DNA of 64,000 nt from Siphonodentalium dalli (lineage: Eukaryota > Mollusca > Scaphopoda > Gadilida > Siphonodentaliidae), in the NCBI GenBank assembly GCA_032622095.1, contig CP136061.1, forward strand, positions 133,244,087 through 133,308,086. Reading direction: 5' to 3'. The stretch's first letter is position 1, and each line of letters begins with the position of its first letter. The notes under the pieces are model-generated. The model worked only from the letters and a program-made list of their open reading frames with translations, was not told where the DNA came from and did not search any database. The position numbers were made by a program, and so were the translations under genes. Positions 32,491 through 43,550 of the stretch are shown one piece after another.

Positions 32491-33895
32491 AGTTATAGTA
32501 TGGTCGTGGTACGTGAAATGATGGGTTAACCAGGAATAAATTGGTAAAGACGCGACTTTTGGGTCAAAAGACACAGGAGAGTCCTCAGTTTTAAATGTCT
32601 AAAACTGTGTTATACAAGATGGTGTCCAACATGGCTCTATATTACATCAATTCTCGAAATAAGTCATTATACAATATATTGTGGCATAGAAATTACGCAG
32701 TTATGCCAGTTTGTGTGCAATTAGAGTACGGAAGCGAATGAGTGATGCCGACAGAAAATAACACAATCGCGAACATGCAATGGCCATCAAAATGGTCGCA
32801 ACTCCGATCCATGCCACGACGAAATCAACGCATTGGATAACCACATAGGAGTGAATTTAGGTATTGTTAGATATCTTTAAAGGTACACAGATCATTAAAC
32901 AGATCCATCTGAAGGATTTATCATTCACTGCAACCCAATGACTGAAGGTTTACAGTTCGGCATATCTGCTTAGAATACAAACAGTCGGGTAAAAAAATAT
33001 ATTTTGGGCATGGAACACGCGAATTAATGTTTCGCCACACAGTGCGTGGTACTTTCATTTGGCGTGTGGTGATTAAAGTGTTGAATGTAAGGCAGAAACT
33101 GAAGTGCATAGCCTTGCGGTATAAATACTGGATACATTTCCGAATTTGTCAACACTCTCCGTGATAATAAAACATAAAAGTTTGTTGCAACGCTTATTAT
33201 ACTGTAAAGAAACACTCATCAATTCAATATAATAGCACCCTATCTCACCAGATCAAATAGACGGCGCATCGTACATTTTGTTTATGACTAATTTCCATGC
33301 TGCCACCAAACCGGTTTCTTAGTAGAAAATTTCGTTCAAATTACTTCAGTCGGCACTTTATTATAACTGGAATATGCTATCATGCAATGCACAATATTAT
33401 TTGTTAGTATCTTGTTGTTTGAAAATATCTTACCAATAGCACCCATACACTTAATATAATGTTATCAGCCTATAAAGCTGTTATTTAAGCGTTGATCATT
33501 CACTCAATGTTGCTATTTATGGTTGTGTGTGCATCAGATATGTGTAACATTATGGAGAAGGGGTAAATGTAAATGGTTCTAACATCTAGCGGTCTAACTC
33601 CAGACAAATGCACACGGCTACGGACAAGAGACCAGGACACACCGCGGGGTGAAAAAAATTTGAAAACTATACAAGAAAATCGCGAATCCTAGCATCTGGA
33701 CTGGCATCAACTGAAGCGTTCCTATTTTCTTGTAAATTTCAATTGGGGGAGGGTCCGGGAGGGGTGCGTGAGAATTTTTTGGGGATTTACAGCTGGGAGT
33801 TACCGTTAAAATCTCGAGATTAATGGGGTCTTTACGTGGTGTTACATGATGCCGACAAGTTCATTTAATGTCAAAATTACGATTAGCCAATTCGG
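32491..33895. other. No gene seen
   Basis: Only short frames on both strands. A 'tttaaaggtac' motif at 32877 resembles the ends of the TTAA elements at 61 kb, but no full copy follows. Confidence 0.5.
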
Positions 33896-34205
33896 CTGGT
33901 TAAACAACACATGTGGCGGCCCACGTCCGGAATTTTCCCGGTCTCCCGATCGGCCATGCAGTCCGCCTCTGCCCTCATGAATTTATGTGAGAAGAGTACC
34001 ATCTTATTGGATACACGGCTGGTTAAACAACACATGTGGCGGCCCACGTCGGTTTCATTTGCGGCACAACCACATATACCCCCCCCCCTAAACCGTAAAA
34101 AAAACCCCTCGGATTCTCGCTTGATAGAAAATCACGTGGAATCATAATTTTTCCGTCCTCCGGCCCATCGGGAAATTTCCCGGTCTCCCGATCGGCCAAT
34201 CCGCC
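33896..34205. repeat. Short duplications around 'cggctggttaaacaacac'
   Basis: The segment 'ggttaaacaacacatgtggc' followed by 'ggcccacgtc' occurs at 33897 and 34018. 'tttcccggtctcccgatcgg' occurs at 33933 and 34176. The copies interleave, indicating local duplication. Confidence 0.6.
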
Positions 34206-34285
34206 TCTGACAGTTAATACTTATTTGAAATTGTATGATAGGTATATGATGGGTTATAAAGAACTGAGGCGGAGGTGAGGTATAG

Positions 34286-34306
34286 CGAGAAAGAGAGAGA
34301 GGGATG

Positions 34307-34340
<34 letters not shown>

Positions 34341-34372
34341 TAGATAGATAGATAGATAGAGAGAGAGTAGGG
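34286..34372. repeat. (GA)n and (GATA)n microsatellite
   Basis: GA runs surround five GATA units. The next 700 bases (34.4-35.08 kb) hold no recognisable gene. Confidence 0.9.
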
Positions 34373-35226
34373 AGAGGAATAATGCATATTAAAGATTTTA
34401 AGGATACGTCACCCGTGTAACCAACGCATAGTGAAATTCACAGGAAAAACGTTCATAGAAGTTAAGGGAAACGTCTTGTTCTGAGGATGTACTTCTGGAA
34501 TTCTTCACAAATTTGCAGATTTATGTGTTTATTTAAAGTTTAATTAATGTTGCATACTACATTATATACATAAGGGCGGAGTATTCTACAGGTCCCCAAA
34601 AACAAACATTGAACCAACTTTGAAGTTTTACAATATTTAGAAACCTCACCATTTAGTTGGAGCAACATACATGGAGATAACGTAGATTTTTCTCGGTAAT
34701 TTGTTGCCCCCTTGTTTTGACTTTCACCTTGTATTTGGGCGTAATAAAGTTTCTCCTCCAACCGTTGGGGCCCAATTGGCCGGTTCGGCAAGGTGTAGCA
34801 TAGCGTCCGAAACGACATTTGCATAAGTGTTTGTCGAATACACAATATACTCATTATGAAATTGGGATAAAATAGTTGATATTTTTATAGGCAATTATAT
34901 TGATTTTTATGTCACATATATTGATTTGCAGTGCACTCATTTTGGACCTGACGACCGTCCATAACCATTCACATTACACGCATAGTTATTTGGAAAATGT
35001 CCGCTAATTTATGACATAATGTGTTCTTGATAGAACAATCGTGGTGTTTCATATTACAGATTGATATCAACTTGAGCTTTTTATACGCCCCTTTGAAAAA
35101 AGGTCGTATTATGTAATCAGTCTGTCCGTCCGTATGTCGAGCCGTCTGTCGTCCGTCCGCTCTCACGAGAGCGTACTTGTGGGGTGCGATGAAATTAACA
35201 TTTTTTTTTCATAACTGTTTTATTCC

Positions 35227-35352
35227 ACAAACATCTCCGTTATTTCGTTAATATAACATTTCTCAGATTATGTGTTTTTTTCTGAAATACGTATTTAGAG
35301 AAAAAAAATATTTAGAAAAACGTAATATTAACGAAATAACGGAGATGTTTGT
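35227..35352. repeat. Hairpin with cgttatttcgtta arms
   Basis: 'acaaacatctccgttatttc' continuing to 'gttaatat' at the left is mirrored by 'taacgaaataacggagatgt' at the right. The centre also pairs partly ('cgtatttagaga' / 'atatttagaaaaacg'). It lies between two 'cttgtggggtgca' sites at about 35178 and 35410. Confidence 0.65.
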
Positions 35353-35492
35353 AAAACAGTTTATAACACCACTATTGACCGGTCTTTAAAATTGGATTTT
35401 CCGTACGTTACTTGTGGGGTGCAACCCACAAGTCACTCAAACAAAAGATCGCAACTCACAAGTGTATCGACGTCGGTCCGTCCGTCCGTCCG

Positions 35493-35990
35493 TTAACATT
35501 TTTGGTTTCCGATCGATAACTCCAGTTTGGATTATTTGATCTGAACCAAAGTTGGTATGTGTATTTCCCAGCTAAAAATACAGACCAAGTTCGAATATGG
35601 GTTCCATCCAGTTATTTTTACATGAGTTACGGCCCTTTTTCGACAGAATTTGACCGTCTTAACATTTTTGGTTTCCGACCGATAACTACAGATTGGATTA
35701 TTTATCTGAACCAAAGTTGTTATGTGTATTTCCCAGCTAAAGATAGGGGTCAAGTTCGAATATGGGTTCCGTCCAATTATTTTTACATGAGTTACGGCCC
35801 ATTTCGACAGAATTTGACCGTCTGTTAACATTTATGGTTTCTGACCGATAACTCCAGATTGGATTATTTTATCTGAACCAAAGATGGTATGTGTGTTTTC
35901 CAGCTAAAAATTAAGGCCAAGTTCGAATGTAGGTACTATCAAATTATTTTCACATGAGTTACGGACATTTTTCGACTTAAAATTGGACCG
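35493..35990. repeat. 166-bp tandem repeat, three units
   Basis: Units start at 35493, 35659 and 35825 with 'ttaacatttttggtttccg'. Each continues through 'tctgaaccaaagttggtatg' and ends with 'catgagttacggcccttttt' and 'gacagaatttgaccgtc'. A (gtcc)n run immediately precedes the first unit. Frames on both strands of about 90-100 codons simply follow the repeat. Confidence 0.85.
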
Positions 35991-36535
35991 CATTTTGGTA
36001 TTGAAATTAGGGGTATATCAGATATTCTTTGTAAGCTCAAATTATTATTTAAATTTGCGGTAGTACAATTCGAAATGGCTAAAGGGCTTATTGTTCCACG
36101 CCTTAGCGATGCTCTCGTTCGACGATGTTTTACAACAATAGCGAGGATCAGACAGACGTACGTGTAACTTGTAACGCGTGTTGTCATTGCCAGCGAAAGT
36201 CACATCACTCACGTGACCATGACGCCTGTACGTACCCGGTCAAACAGTTCAGAAGTTGTATGTCAAAGTATATCTCTATTTGTACAAAATGCTTGTTGAA
36301 AAAATCAAAATATCAGAACAAATTCAAGCTATTATTGGGGTGAAACTGGGAGTGGCGCTGCTAGAGTGGGGAGGAGAGGAGGGCTCATACAAGCTCCATC
36401 GCAGACCTGACCCTTTTGTCCCATATATGTCTTCCACCCCTTGCCCATTGTGCAAATGTTTTATAAACATATGGAGTACATGGTACCGAAGACTGCAGTG
36501 TTCCTTTAAAACTATTTTTTTTTAAATATATATAA
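35991..36535. other. No gene supported
   Basis: Two overlapping short frames only. The DNA from 36120 to 36500 looks less repetitive than its surroundings, but I recognise nothing. Confidence 0.4.
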
Positions 36536-38224
36536 AATACTAGTTGATGTGTCCGACTTCGTCCGGGCTGTTAAATAATTTCTTTGTGATCACCTCCGCC
36601 CAGAAACATGCCTATATGAACGTATATGAGCGAGGTCAAGGTCAAAGTCAAGGACACGGTCGCACGTGAAATTGGACCCGCCCATATTGTTCCTGGGATC
36701 AAAGTAGACCTACATACCAAATTAGAGTCGGATCGGTCGAGCAGTTTTCGAGTCTATAACATACATACATACAGACAAAATATATAAAACTAGCAGGTTA
36801 GCCCGCCACTGGCAGCATTCGTCAGAAACATGACAATTTTTAATTTTTTTAATTAATTTTTTAATTTAATGTTTTGTTTTTCAATGAGTTAATTGTGCCT
36901 TTTTAATTTACTGTCTTTTTTAATTAATTTTTTTTTTTTTAAATTTGACCCGATTTGACCTTGAATTGATTATTTTCAAGGTCAAGTTCAGGTCGGGGTC
37001 ACAATTTAAACCGTCCATGACACATCCCGTAGGTAGCAAGTTTGAGCTCAATCGGTTCCAGTCTATAAAGGACACACGCATATATATCATTTGTGGGTAC
37101 CCGTTTCAAGGTGAAGATCACATCCGGCGGAAAAAACTGACCCGATCCGCGTTCCTACTAAGCCCTAAGTACGTAATAATCACACAACACGCTCATGTCT
37201 GTATAATGGCGACAATGCCCAGACCCAGACGTAAGCATCACATTTACGCACATACGCTCTTTATCAACTACACTGCGGATAGGAACGCTCTTTAACTATC
37301 AACGCTATTAACCCCGAAGTGCCGATTGCAGTGATTATGATGATTGGGAGTGGAGAATGGGTGCTCAGAGTTTGTCCAAAACGCGACGACGATTCCAGTG
37401 GGTTTTGACCCTTAGATAGGAAGTTTGAGCTCAATCCGCGCAGCCGTTTTCGATTCTATGAAGTACCCACATACACACATATATATACACACACATATAT
37501 ATACGGAGTTCTCAAAATATATAGTAAACTAGCTGGTGAACCCGACTTCGTCCGGGCTGTTTCCCCTCTGCTTTCCGGCGAAATGCGCGATTTGACCTTG
37601 AATTTACCATTTTGAAGGTCAAGGTCAGGTCGGGGTCACGATTCGACCCGTCCAAAACACTCCTCGGACAAAAGTAACCCTAGGTATAAAATGTCGTCGA
37701 AATCCCGTCAAAAGTCGCGATTTGACCTTGAATTGACCATTTTGAAGGTCAAGGTCAGGTCGGGGTAACGATTTTACCCGTCCAAAACACTCCCCGGACA
37801 AAAGTGCTCATAGGTATCAAAATTCGTCGAAATCCGTCCGTTATACCCGATTTGACCTTGGTCAGGTCACCATTTGACCCGTCCAATGACTCCCCGGACA
37901 AAAGTACCTCTAGATATCAAATTTCGTTGAAATCCGTCCCGTTTTACCCGATATGACCTTGAATTGTCCTTTTTGAAGGTGAAGGTCAGGTCGGGGTCAC
38001 GATTTGACCAGTCCAAAACACTCCCTGGACAAAATTAGCTCTAGGATTCAAATTTCGTCAAAATCCGTCTGGCAGTTTTCCCGGCCATAGCTAACACACA
38101 GATAGAAGTCCAAAAATATATATTAGACTAGCAGGTTAGCCCGCCACTGGCGGCGTTTGTCTGAAACATGACATTTTTTTGCTTTTCAATGAGTTAATTG
38201 TGCCTTTTTAATGAAGAGAAATTA

Positions 38225-38520
38225 TGGTACCCGTCCCTAAAAGAGGTATGCCAACATTGTCGTTGTTGTTGGCATTCACGGCTTGGGGGCCACCGGAATA
38301 TTCTCACATTGCCATAAAGAGAAAATAGCATATATCGTTGTTGTTGGCATTCACGGCTATATTAACTAATGGTACCCGTCCCTAAAAGAGTCGTTGTTGT
38401 TGGCATTATGTCGTTGTTGTTGGCATTTACGGCTATATTAACTAATGGCACCCGTCCCTAAAAGAGTCATTGTTGTTGGCATTCACGGCTTGGGAGCCAT
38501 TTTCTCGCCAACAAATCACG
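38225..38520. repeat. Short tandem repeat with ggtacccgtccctaaaagag and ttgttgttggcatt
   Basis: Four partial units combine 'atggtacccgtccctaaaag', 'tcgttgttgttggcattcac' and 'ggctatattaactaa', with unequal spacing. Confidence 0.65.
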
Positions 38521-40639
38521 GCTATGTAGTTCCCGTCATACAGATATAAAAAATGTAGAGTTACGCCTCTTGGATCGGTCGTGAATCGATAGCGAAAACT
38601 AATACAAAATGTAGAGTTACGCCTCTTAGATCAATTCTGCCTTTTTAATCGAGATAAATGCATTTCGCGTTTTGCATCCGTATTTCGTGCGCAGGGGGTG
38701 ATCGTTTAGCAGCAACGCCGATTACTATAAAGAGCGCTAACCGGTTAAATCTCCCAATATGGAAGATATAAGGAGCGTTGATGTGTTAACCCCCACGGTG
38801 CCATTTTCTGTGACTGGAAAGTGAGAAGCGGTGCTCTGAGCTTGTCCAAAATGCGACGTGGACGATTCCCGTGGGTTTTTACCATTATATACGTAAATAT
38901 AAATATATAGTAGACTAGCAGGTTAGCCCGCCACTGGTGGCAATCGTCAGAAACATGACAATTTTTAATTTTTTGATTTAATTTTTTGAATTTTTTGAAT
39001 TAATTTTTTAATTAATTTTTTTTTTCAATGAATTAATTGTGCCTTTTAAAATTTTGAATTTAATTTTTGGTTTTTAAATTTTACCCGATTTGACCTTGAA
39101 TTTATTTTTCCCGATTTGACCTTGAATTGATAATTTTCAAGGTCAAGGTAAGGTCGGGGTCACAATTTTACCCGTCCATGACACTTCCCGCAGGTAGCAA
39201 GTTTGAGCTAAATCGGTTCGAATTTATAAAGGACACACATATATATATCATTTGTGGGTACCCGTTTCAAGGTGAAGATCACCTCGGGCGGAAAAACTGA
39301 CCCGTTCCACGTTCCTAGGAAGCCCTAAGTACGTAATAATCACACAACACGCTCATGTCTTGATACAGTCACGCTCACGTGCCCAGACGTAAGAATCACA
39401 TTACACGCATACGCTCTTTATCAACGACAATGTGGATACGAACGCTCTTTAACTATCAACGCGATTAACCCCACAGTGCCGTTTTTTGTGACTGAGAGTG
39501 GAGAATGGGCGTTGGGAGCTTCGCCAAAACGCCGCGACGACCATTCCCGTGGGTAATGATAGGAAGTTTGGTCTTAGATAGGAAGTTTGGTCTCGATCGG
39601 TGCAGCCGGTTTCGATTCTATAAAGTATATACACACACATATATATATACGGAAGTCTCAAAATATATAGTAGACTAGCATGTTAGCCCGCCACTGGCAG
39701 CATTCGTCCCATGACTTTGTTCGATAAAGCAATTGCAACAGGTTCCGATTTTTACCCGATTTGACCTTGAATTGACAATTTTGTTGGCAAGATCAGGTCG
39801 TGGTCATGATTTGACCCGTCCAAAACACTCCCCGGACAAAAGTACAGAAATCCGCCAGTTTTACCCCATTTGATCTTGAATTGACCAGTTTGAAGGTCAA
39901 TGTCACGTCGGGGTCACGATTTGACCAGTCCGTGACACTTTCGGGACAAAAGTACCCATAGGTAGCAAGTTTGGGCTCAATCGGTTGACCCGTCCCGAGT
40001 TGACCATTTTCCAACGAATTCCGCCAGTGGCGGGCTAACCTGCTATTAATATTTAAATTTTAACATAGGATTTCGCATTCAAATCGATTTATGTCGATAA
40101 AACTCTTATTTTTCAAAATTTCAAGCTGAGACTTCGTGTGTCTGCGTGTAATACTTATATGTTTTTAAAATGACACAGTCTAACACGTAATTATGTTTTT
40201 GATGAGAGAAATTAATTTTTTTAGATGCTAAATTTCGAGCGATAACGTTGCGTTGAATTGTAAACAAACGCTCTTTTATAGCGACGCGTCATATACAAAC
40301 GCTCATTAAATTATCACGTGATTACCCCCCGAAGTGCCGTTTTTTGTGACTGAGAGTGGAGAACGGGTGTTCTGAGCTTCTCCAAAACGACGCGACGACG
40401 ATTCCCGTGGGATTTTGCCCTTAGCTGGGAAGTTTGAGCCCAATCGGTGCAGCCGTGTTCGAGTCTATAGAGGACAAATATATATATCTCATATATATTT
40501 TGAAGACCTCTGTTTGTCTGCCTGTCTGTATGTCTGTCTGTCTGTATGTCATTTATACAAATCTACGATTCTCGACCGATCGGGACGAAACTTGGTACGT
40601 GTGTGTAGTTTGACCAGGCGGTCGACGTTGTCGTATTGG

Positions 40640-40860
40640 TGAGCCCGTGTGGCACCCGCTTCGCGCATGCGCAGACGAGATCTCGGAAACGGGTGGAGCT
40701 ATCGACTTGAAATTTTCTATGTGAATGTATCTTTTACCCGGATACGAATTTTATCGGGTCGCCGAGCCCGTGCGACGACAGCTTCGCGCATGCGCAGACC
40801 AGATCTCGGAAACGGGTGGAGCTATCGACTTGAAATTTGGTTTTTGAATTGAAATTTGGT
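40640..40860. repeat. 122-bp tandem duplication
   Basis: 'tcgcgcatgcgcagac' occurs at 40661 and 40783, each followed by 'gatctcggaaacgggtggag' and 'ctatcgacttgaaattt'. The same sequence, inverted, forms the last 70 bases of the window. Confidence 0.75.
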
Positions 40861-41050
40861 TTTTGAATAGCCCGGACAACGTCGGGTTCATCGAAATTTT
40901 ACACCTAGGTGCAGCATACGTGTCTCGGAAGCTGTTGCAATTTCTTTTTCGAACAAAGCCATGAGACGAACCACGCCAGTGGCGGGCTAACCTGCTAGTC
41001 TATACTATATATTTTGAGACTTCGTATATATATATGTGTGTACTTCATAG

Positions 41051-42054
41051 AATCGAAAACGGGTTGACCGATCGGGACCAAACTTCCTATCTAAAGGTAA
41101 AATTCCACGGGAATCGTCGTGGTCGCGTTTTGGAGAAGCTCAGAGCACCCTTTATCTACTCCCAAATCACCACAAAGGCACGGCGGGAGTTAATCAAGTG
41201 ATTATTTAATGAGCGTTTGTTTTTGACGCATCTCTATAAAGAGCGTCTGTTTCCCATTCAACGTTATTAGCATCTGCAGAGTTATACGGGAACATTGACT
41301 GCATTTCCTATGCGGGGAGATTTATTGGATGTAGTACTCTTACAACATCAGTGTTATAGTATGTATGCCACTTAGGTCAGGGCTTAGGGGGGGGGGGTAG
41401 TTATAGGCATAATGCTTCTCAGAAATCCCGGTTACAAACCAACACTCACAATTTCGTATTTACGCAAACGTTATCGCTCGAAATTTATTATGCAGAGAGA
41501 AAGTGCTTTCCTATTTTTAGAACGCAACACATGTTTACGTCGCGTTGGGGTTCACCACGGCGACTATTGACCAACATCTCAAAGACCCCTACCAGTTCAA
41601 TAATTCCCAACATACTTATTTAGAAAGTGACAATTAGAACATAATTGTTACACGTTGACACTTACTTCAAGTCAACACGAATGGAAAGGCGAGTCTTCTC
41701 TTCTCAAAACAAACAAAATATCGTGACGTGCAACACGAGGAATGCGTGTTTTCGGATTGCCGTTTGACGTTTGAACGGGAAACTTGTATTTTGCAACTTG
41801 CCTAATATTGTAGAGTCGTTGAAGGCGAAAAAAGTTACCTACCCGTACAAAATTTATAACAAGCTAAATTTAGTATCGTTGGAAAGAGAAGACCTTCGTA
41901 TATAATATATCCAAAATCCGCTAAAATTCGATTTGTGGAAAATTTTCTACATCGCCCTGAATAGTGATGGGGTCTGACGTATATTATGACGGTTATTGTT
42001 TCGCGCGCTCTGCTTGTATAACTAATTCTTGATTCGCCTGGGCGCATGGGGGTT
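41051..42054. other. No gene supported
   Basis: The beginning repeats, inverted, the 'gattctataaagtacacac' and 'ttctccaaaacgacgcgac' pieces found near 37.4, 39.5 and 40.4 kb. The remainder is AT-rich and unrecognised. Confidence 0.45.
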
Positions 42055-42150
42055 TTTATTAATAGAATGGGAATTTTTGGGAGGATTAAAAGTCGAACTG
42101 CGACCGGAGGCCGAGTCCGGTAATAGGTGTAGTTGGGAATTTCAATTTCG
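42055..42150. repeat. Dispersed repeat, copy 1 (copy 2 inverted at 56846-56940)
   Basis: 'ttaaaagtcgaactg', 'ggaggccgagtc' and 'ggtgtagttgggaatt' appear here in order and in reverse complement at 56846-56940. From 42.15 to 42.63 kb nothing else is recognised. Confidence 0.65.
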
Positions 42151-42634
42151 TTTATTGTCGTTAACATTATGTCAATAATGTTGATTTTTGGTTTTTGATA
42201 AGCTATGCCAATTACAAATAAAATAAATGAAAAAGATAATTTGTAAGTCTTATATTTCAACTTTTAAAGACATTTTTCGTTCTGCAGCCCACTGGTGGTT
42301 GTGATCGGAGACGGTCGAGTCGGCCACCGGTTGTAATTGTTATTTTAACGGAATTCTGAGTTGGTCATTCGCAAAACCAATATATTTGAGATATCGAGAA
42401 TTCCGAGAAGTAAATCATTGATATGTGTAATTTTCAGTCCTTCTTGGTATCATTTTTGACACATTTCCATTCGTTCGGTGTGAAATAGGGGACACACCCA
42501 GAGGAAATGGTAAGTATCTTCGCATGGATTTCCACAATGACATTGGGGGCTGTCAGAGATATAATTTTGGAACATATCGGAACGTAGGCTACTGCATTTG
42601 TTACGCAATTTGGCATGCATGGGCAACATTAAGC

Positions 42635-43550
42635 GTTCAAAAGTTCAAAGTTCAAAAGTTCAAGTTCAAAAGCTTTATTTATAAAGTCAGGCATTTTAAA
42701 TTACAAACATGAACATTAAGCTCTTAACTGACTTGTAAAACAATGAATATGTACATAAACAGTAACGTGAGTAAAACACAACCTATCTGAAAAATAAATT
42801 ACATGTATATTAGCTAAAACTTTGTAAAAGACGAGTAAAATCCCTGAGGACAGGTAGCCCTGACTCGATCAAAAGCGTAAGACACAAATTTGTATATTCT
42901 CATACGGCACAGTAATGTACACAACGAGTCCATATTTCATTCCTGGATAACACGTTTTATTCCATTCAGAGATACCAGACCAGATAGTGCGGATTAAAAT
43001 ACAAAACATATGCAAATAATTAGGATATCCTACAGGCACTGCATTTACATTTAAAACCATTCCAGGTTTGTAACATACATTCAAAGTCTTTCATCGTCTC
43101 TGCGGTTCTGCATGACTCTGGAAGAGAATTCCACACTTTAGGTGCCATGAATCTAAACGAGCTTAAACCGAAAGTAGTAGTATCAGGTGATGGCAGTTCC
43201 AGAGGCTCAGAATTTCTAAAAGAGTATGAACTATGTTTACGTTTCACCAGGCAGTCCAAATAGGAAGGAGTGCTAATGTCCTTCTTTGGTATTTTGAAAA
43301 CTGTGAGTGCCATAAGTCTGAGTCTTTGGAGATGTAGATGCTCACAGTTTGCAATCTTTAGGAGAAAGTCATAAGATTTGAAGATACATTTTTGCCTGAG
43401 AGGGTCAGCATGTCCAAGTCTCTTTAAGACATTTAGCTGCCTTGATGCCTTTGAACATAGCGAATCAATGTGAGTGTTAAACGTCAATTTACAGTCCAGC
43501 GTTCTACGACCTGCATAGAAGTATGATGGTGGTTTTACTGTAGGATCTAT
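42635..43550 (-). pseudogene. 3' end of a CR1/Jockey-like LINE
   Basis: The minus strand reads the C-terminal end of a LINE ORF2: LDCKLTFNTHIDSLC, LNVLKRLGH, then FGLSSFRFMAPKVWNSLPES. These are the usual post-RT landmarks of CR1/Jockey-group ORF2. The open part ends at 43020. A 3' UTR follows with AATAAA at 42674-42679 and a tail of about five TTGAAC-type units at 42635-42672, the short-repeat tail typical of CR1/L2-like LINEs. Upstream of 43500 the frame is broken and the rest of the element is missing, as expected from 5' truncation during insertion. Confidence 0.75.

Larger units (their letters stand above)
36536..41050. repeat. Composite block of 'gcaggttagcccgccactgg' repeats
   Basis: The junction sequence 'tagcaggttagcccgccact' appears forward at about 36791, 38129, 38916 and 39675, and inverted at about 40021 and 40977. 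It is usually preceded or followed by 'atatatagtagac' or 'gtctatactatatat'. A second end type, 'ctagctggtgaacccgactt' with 'cgtccgggc', lies at 37528 and, diverged, at 36539. Between the ends are units of about 125-130 bp with 'gatttgaccttgaattgacc' and 'aaggtcaaggtcaggtcggg'. Segments around 37.2 and 39.4 kb are duplicates of each other. The whole resembles several nested non-autonomous elements, possibly Helitron/Helentron-like; that is a guess from the hairpin ends. Confidence 0.6.

Noticed and set aside
35532-35831. Frames of about 90-100 codons on both strands
   Set aside because: They are read from the 166-bp tandem repeat.
41835-42260. 141-codon minus frame
   Set aside because: It crosses the dispersed repeat that also occurs at 56.85 kb, and no protein family is recognised.
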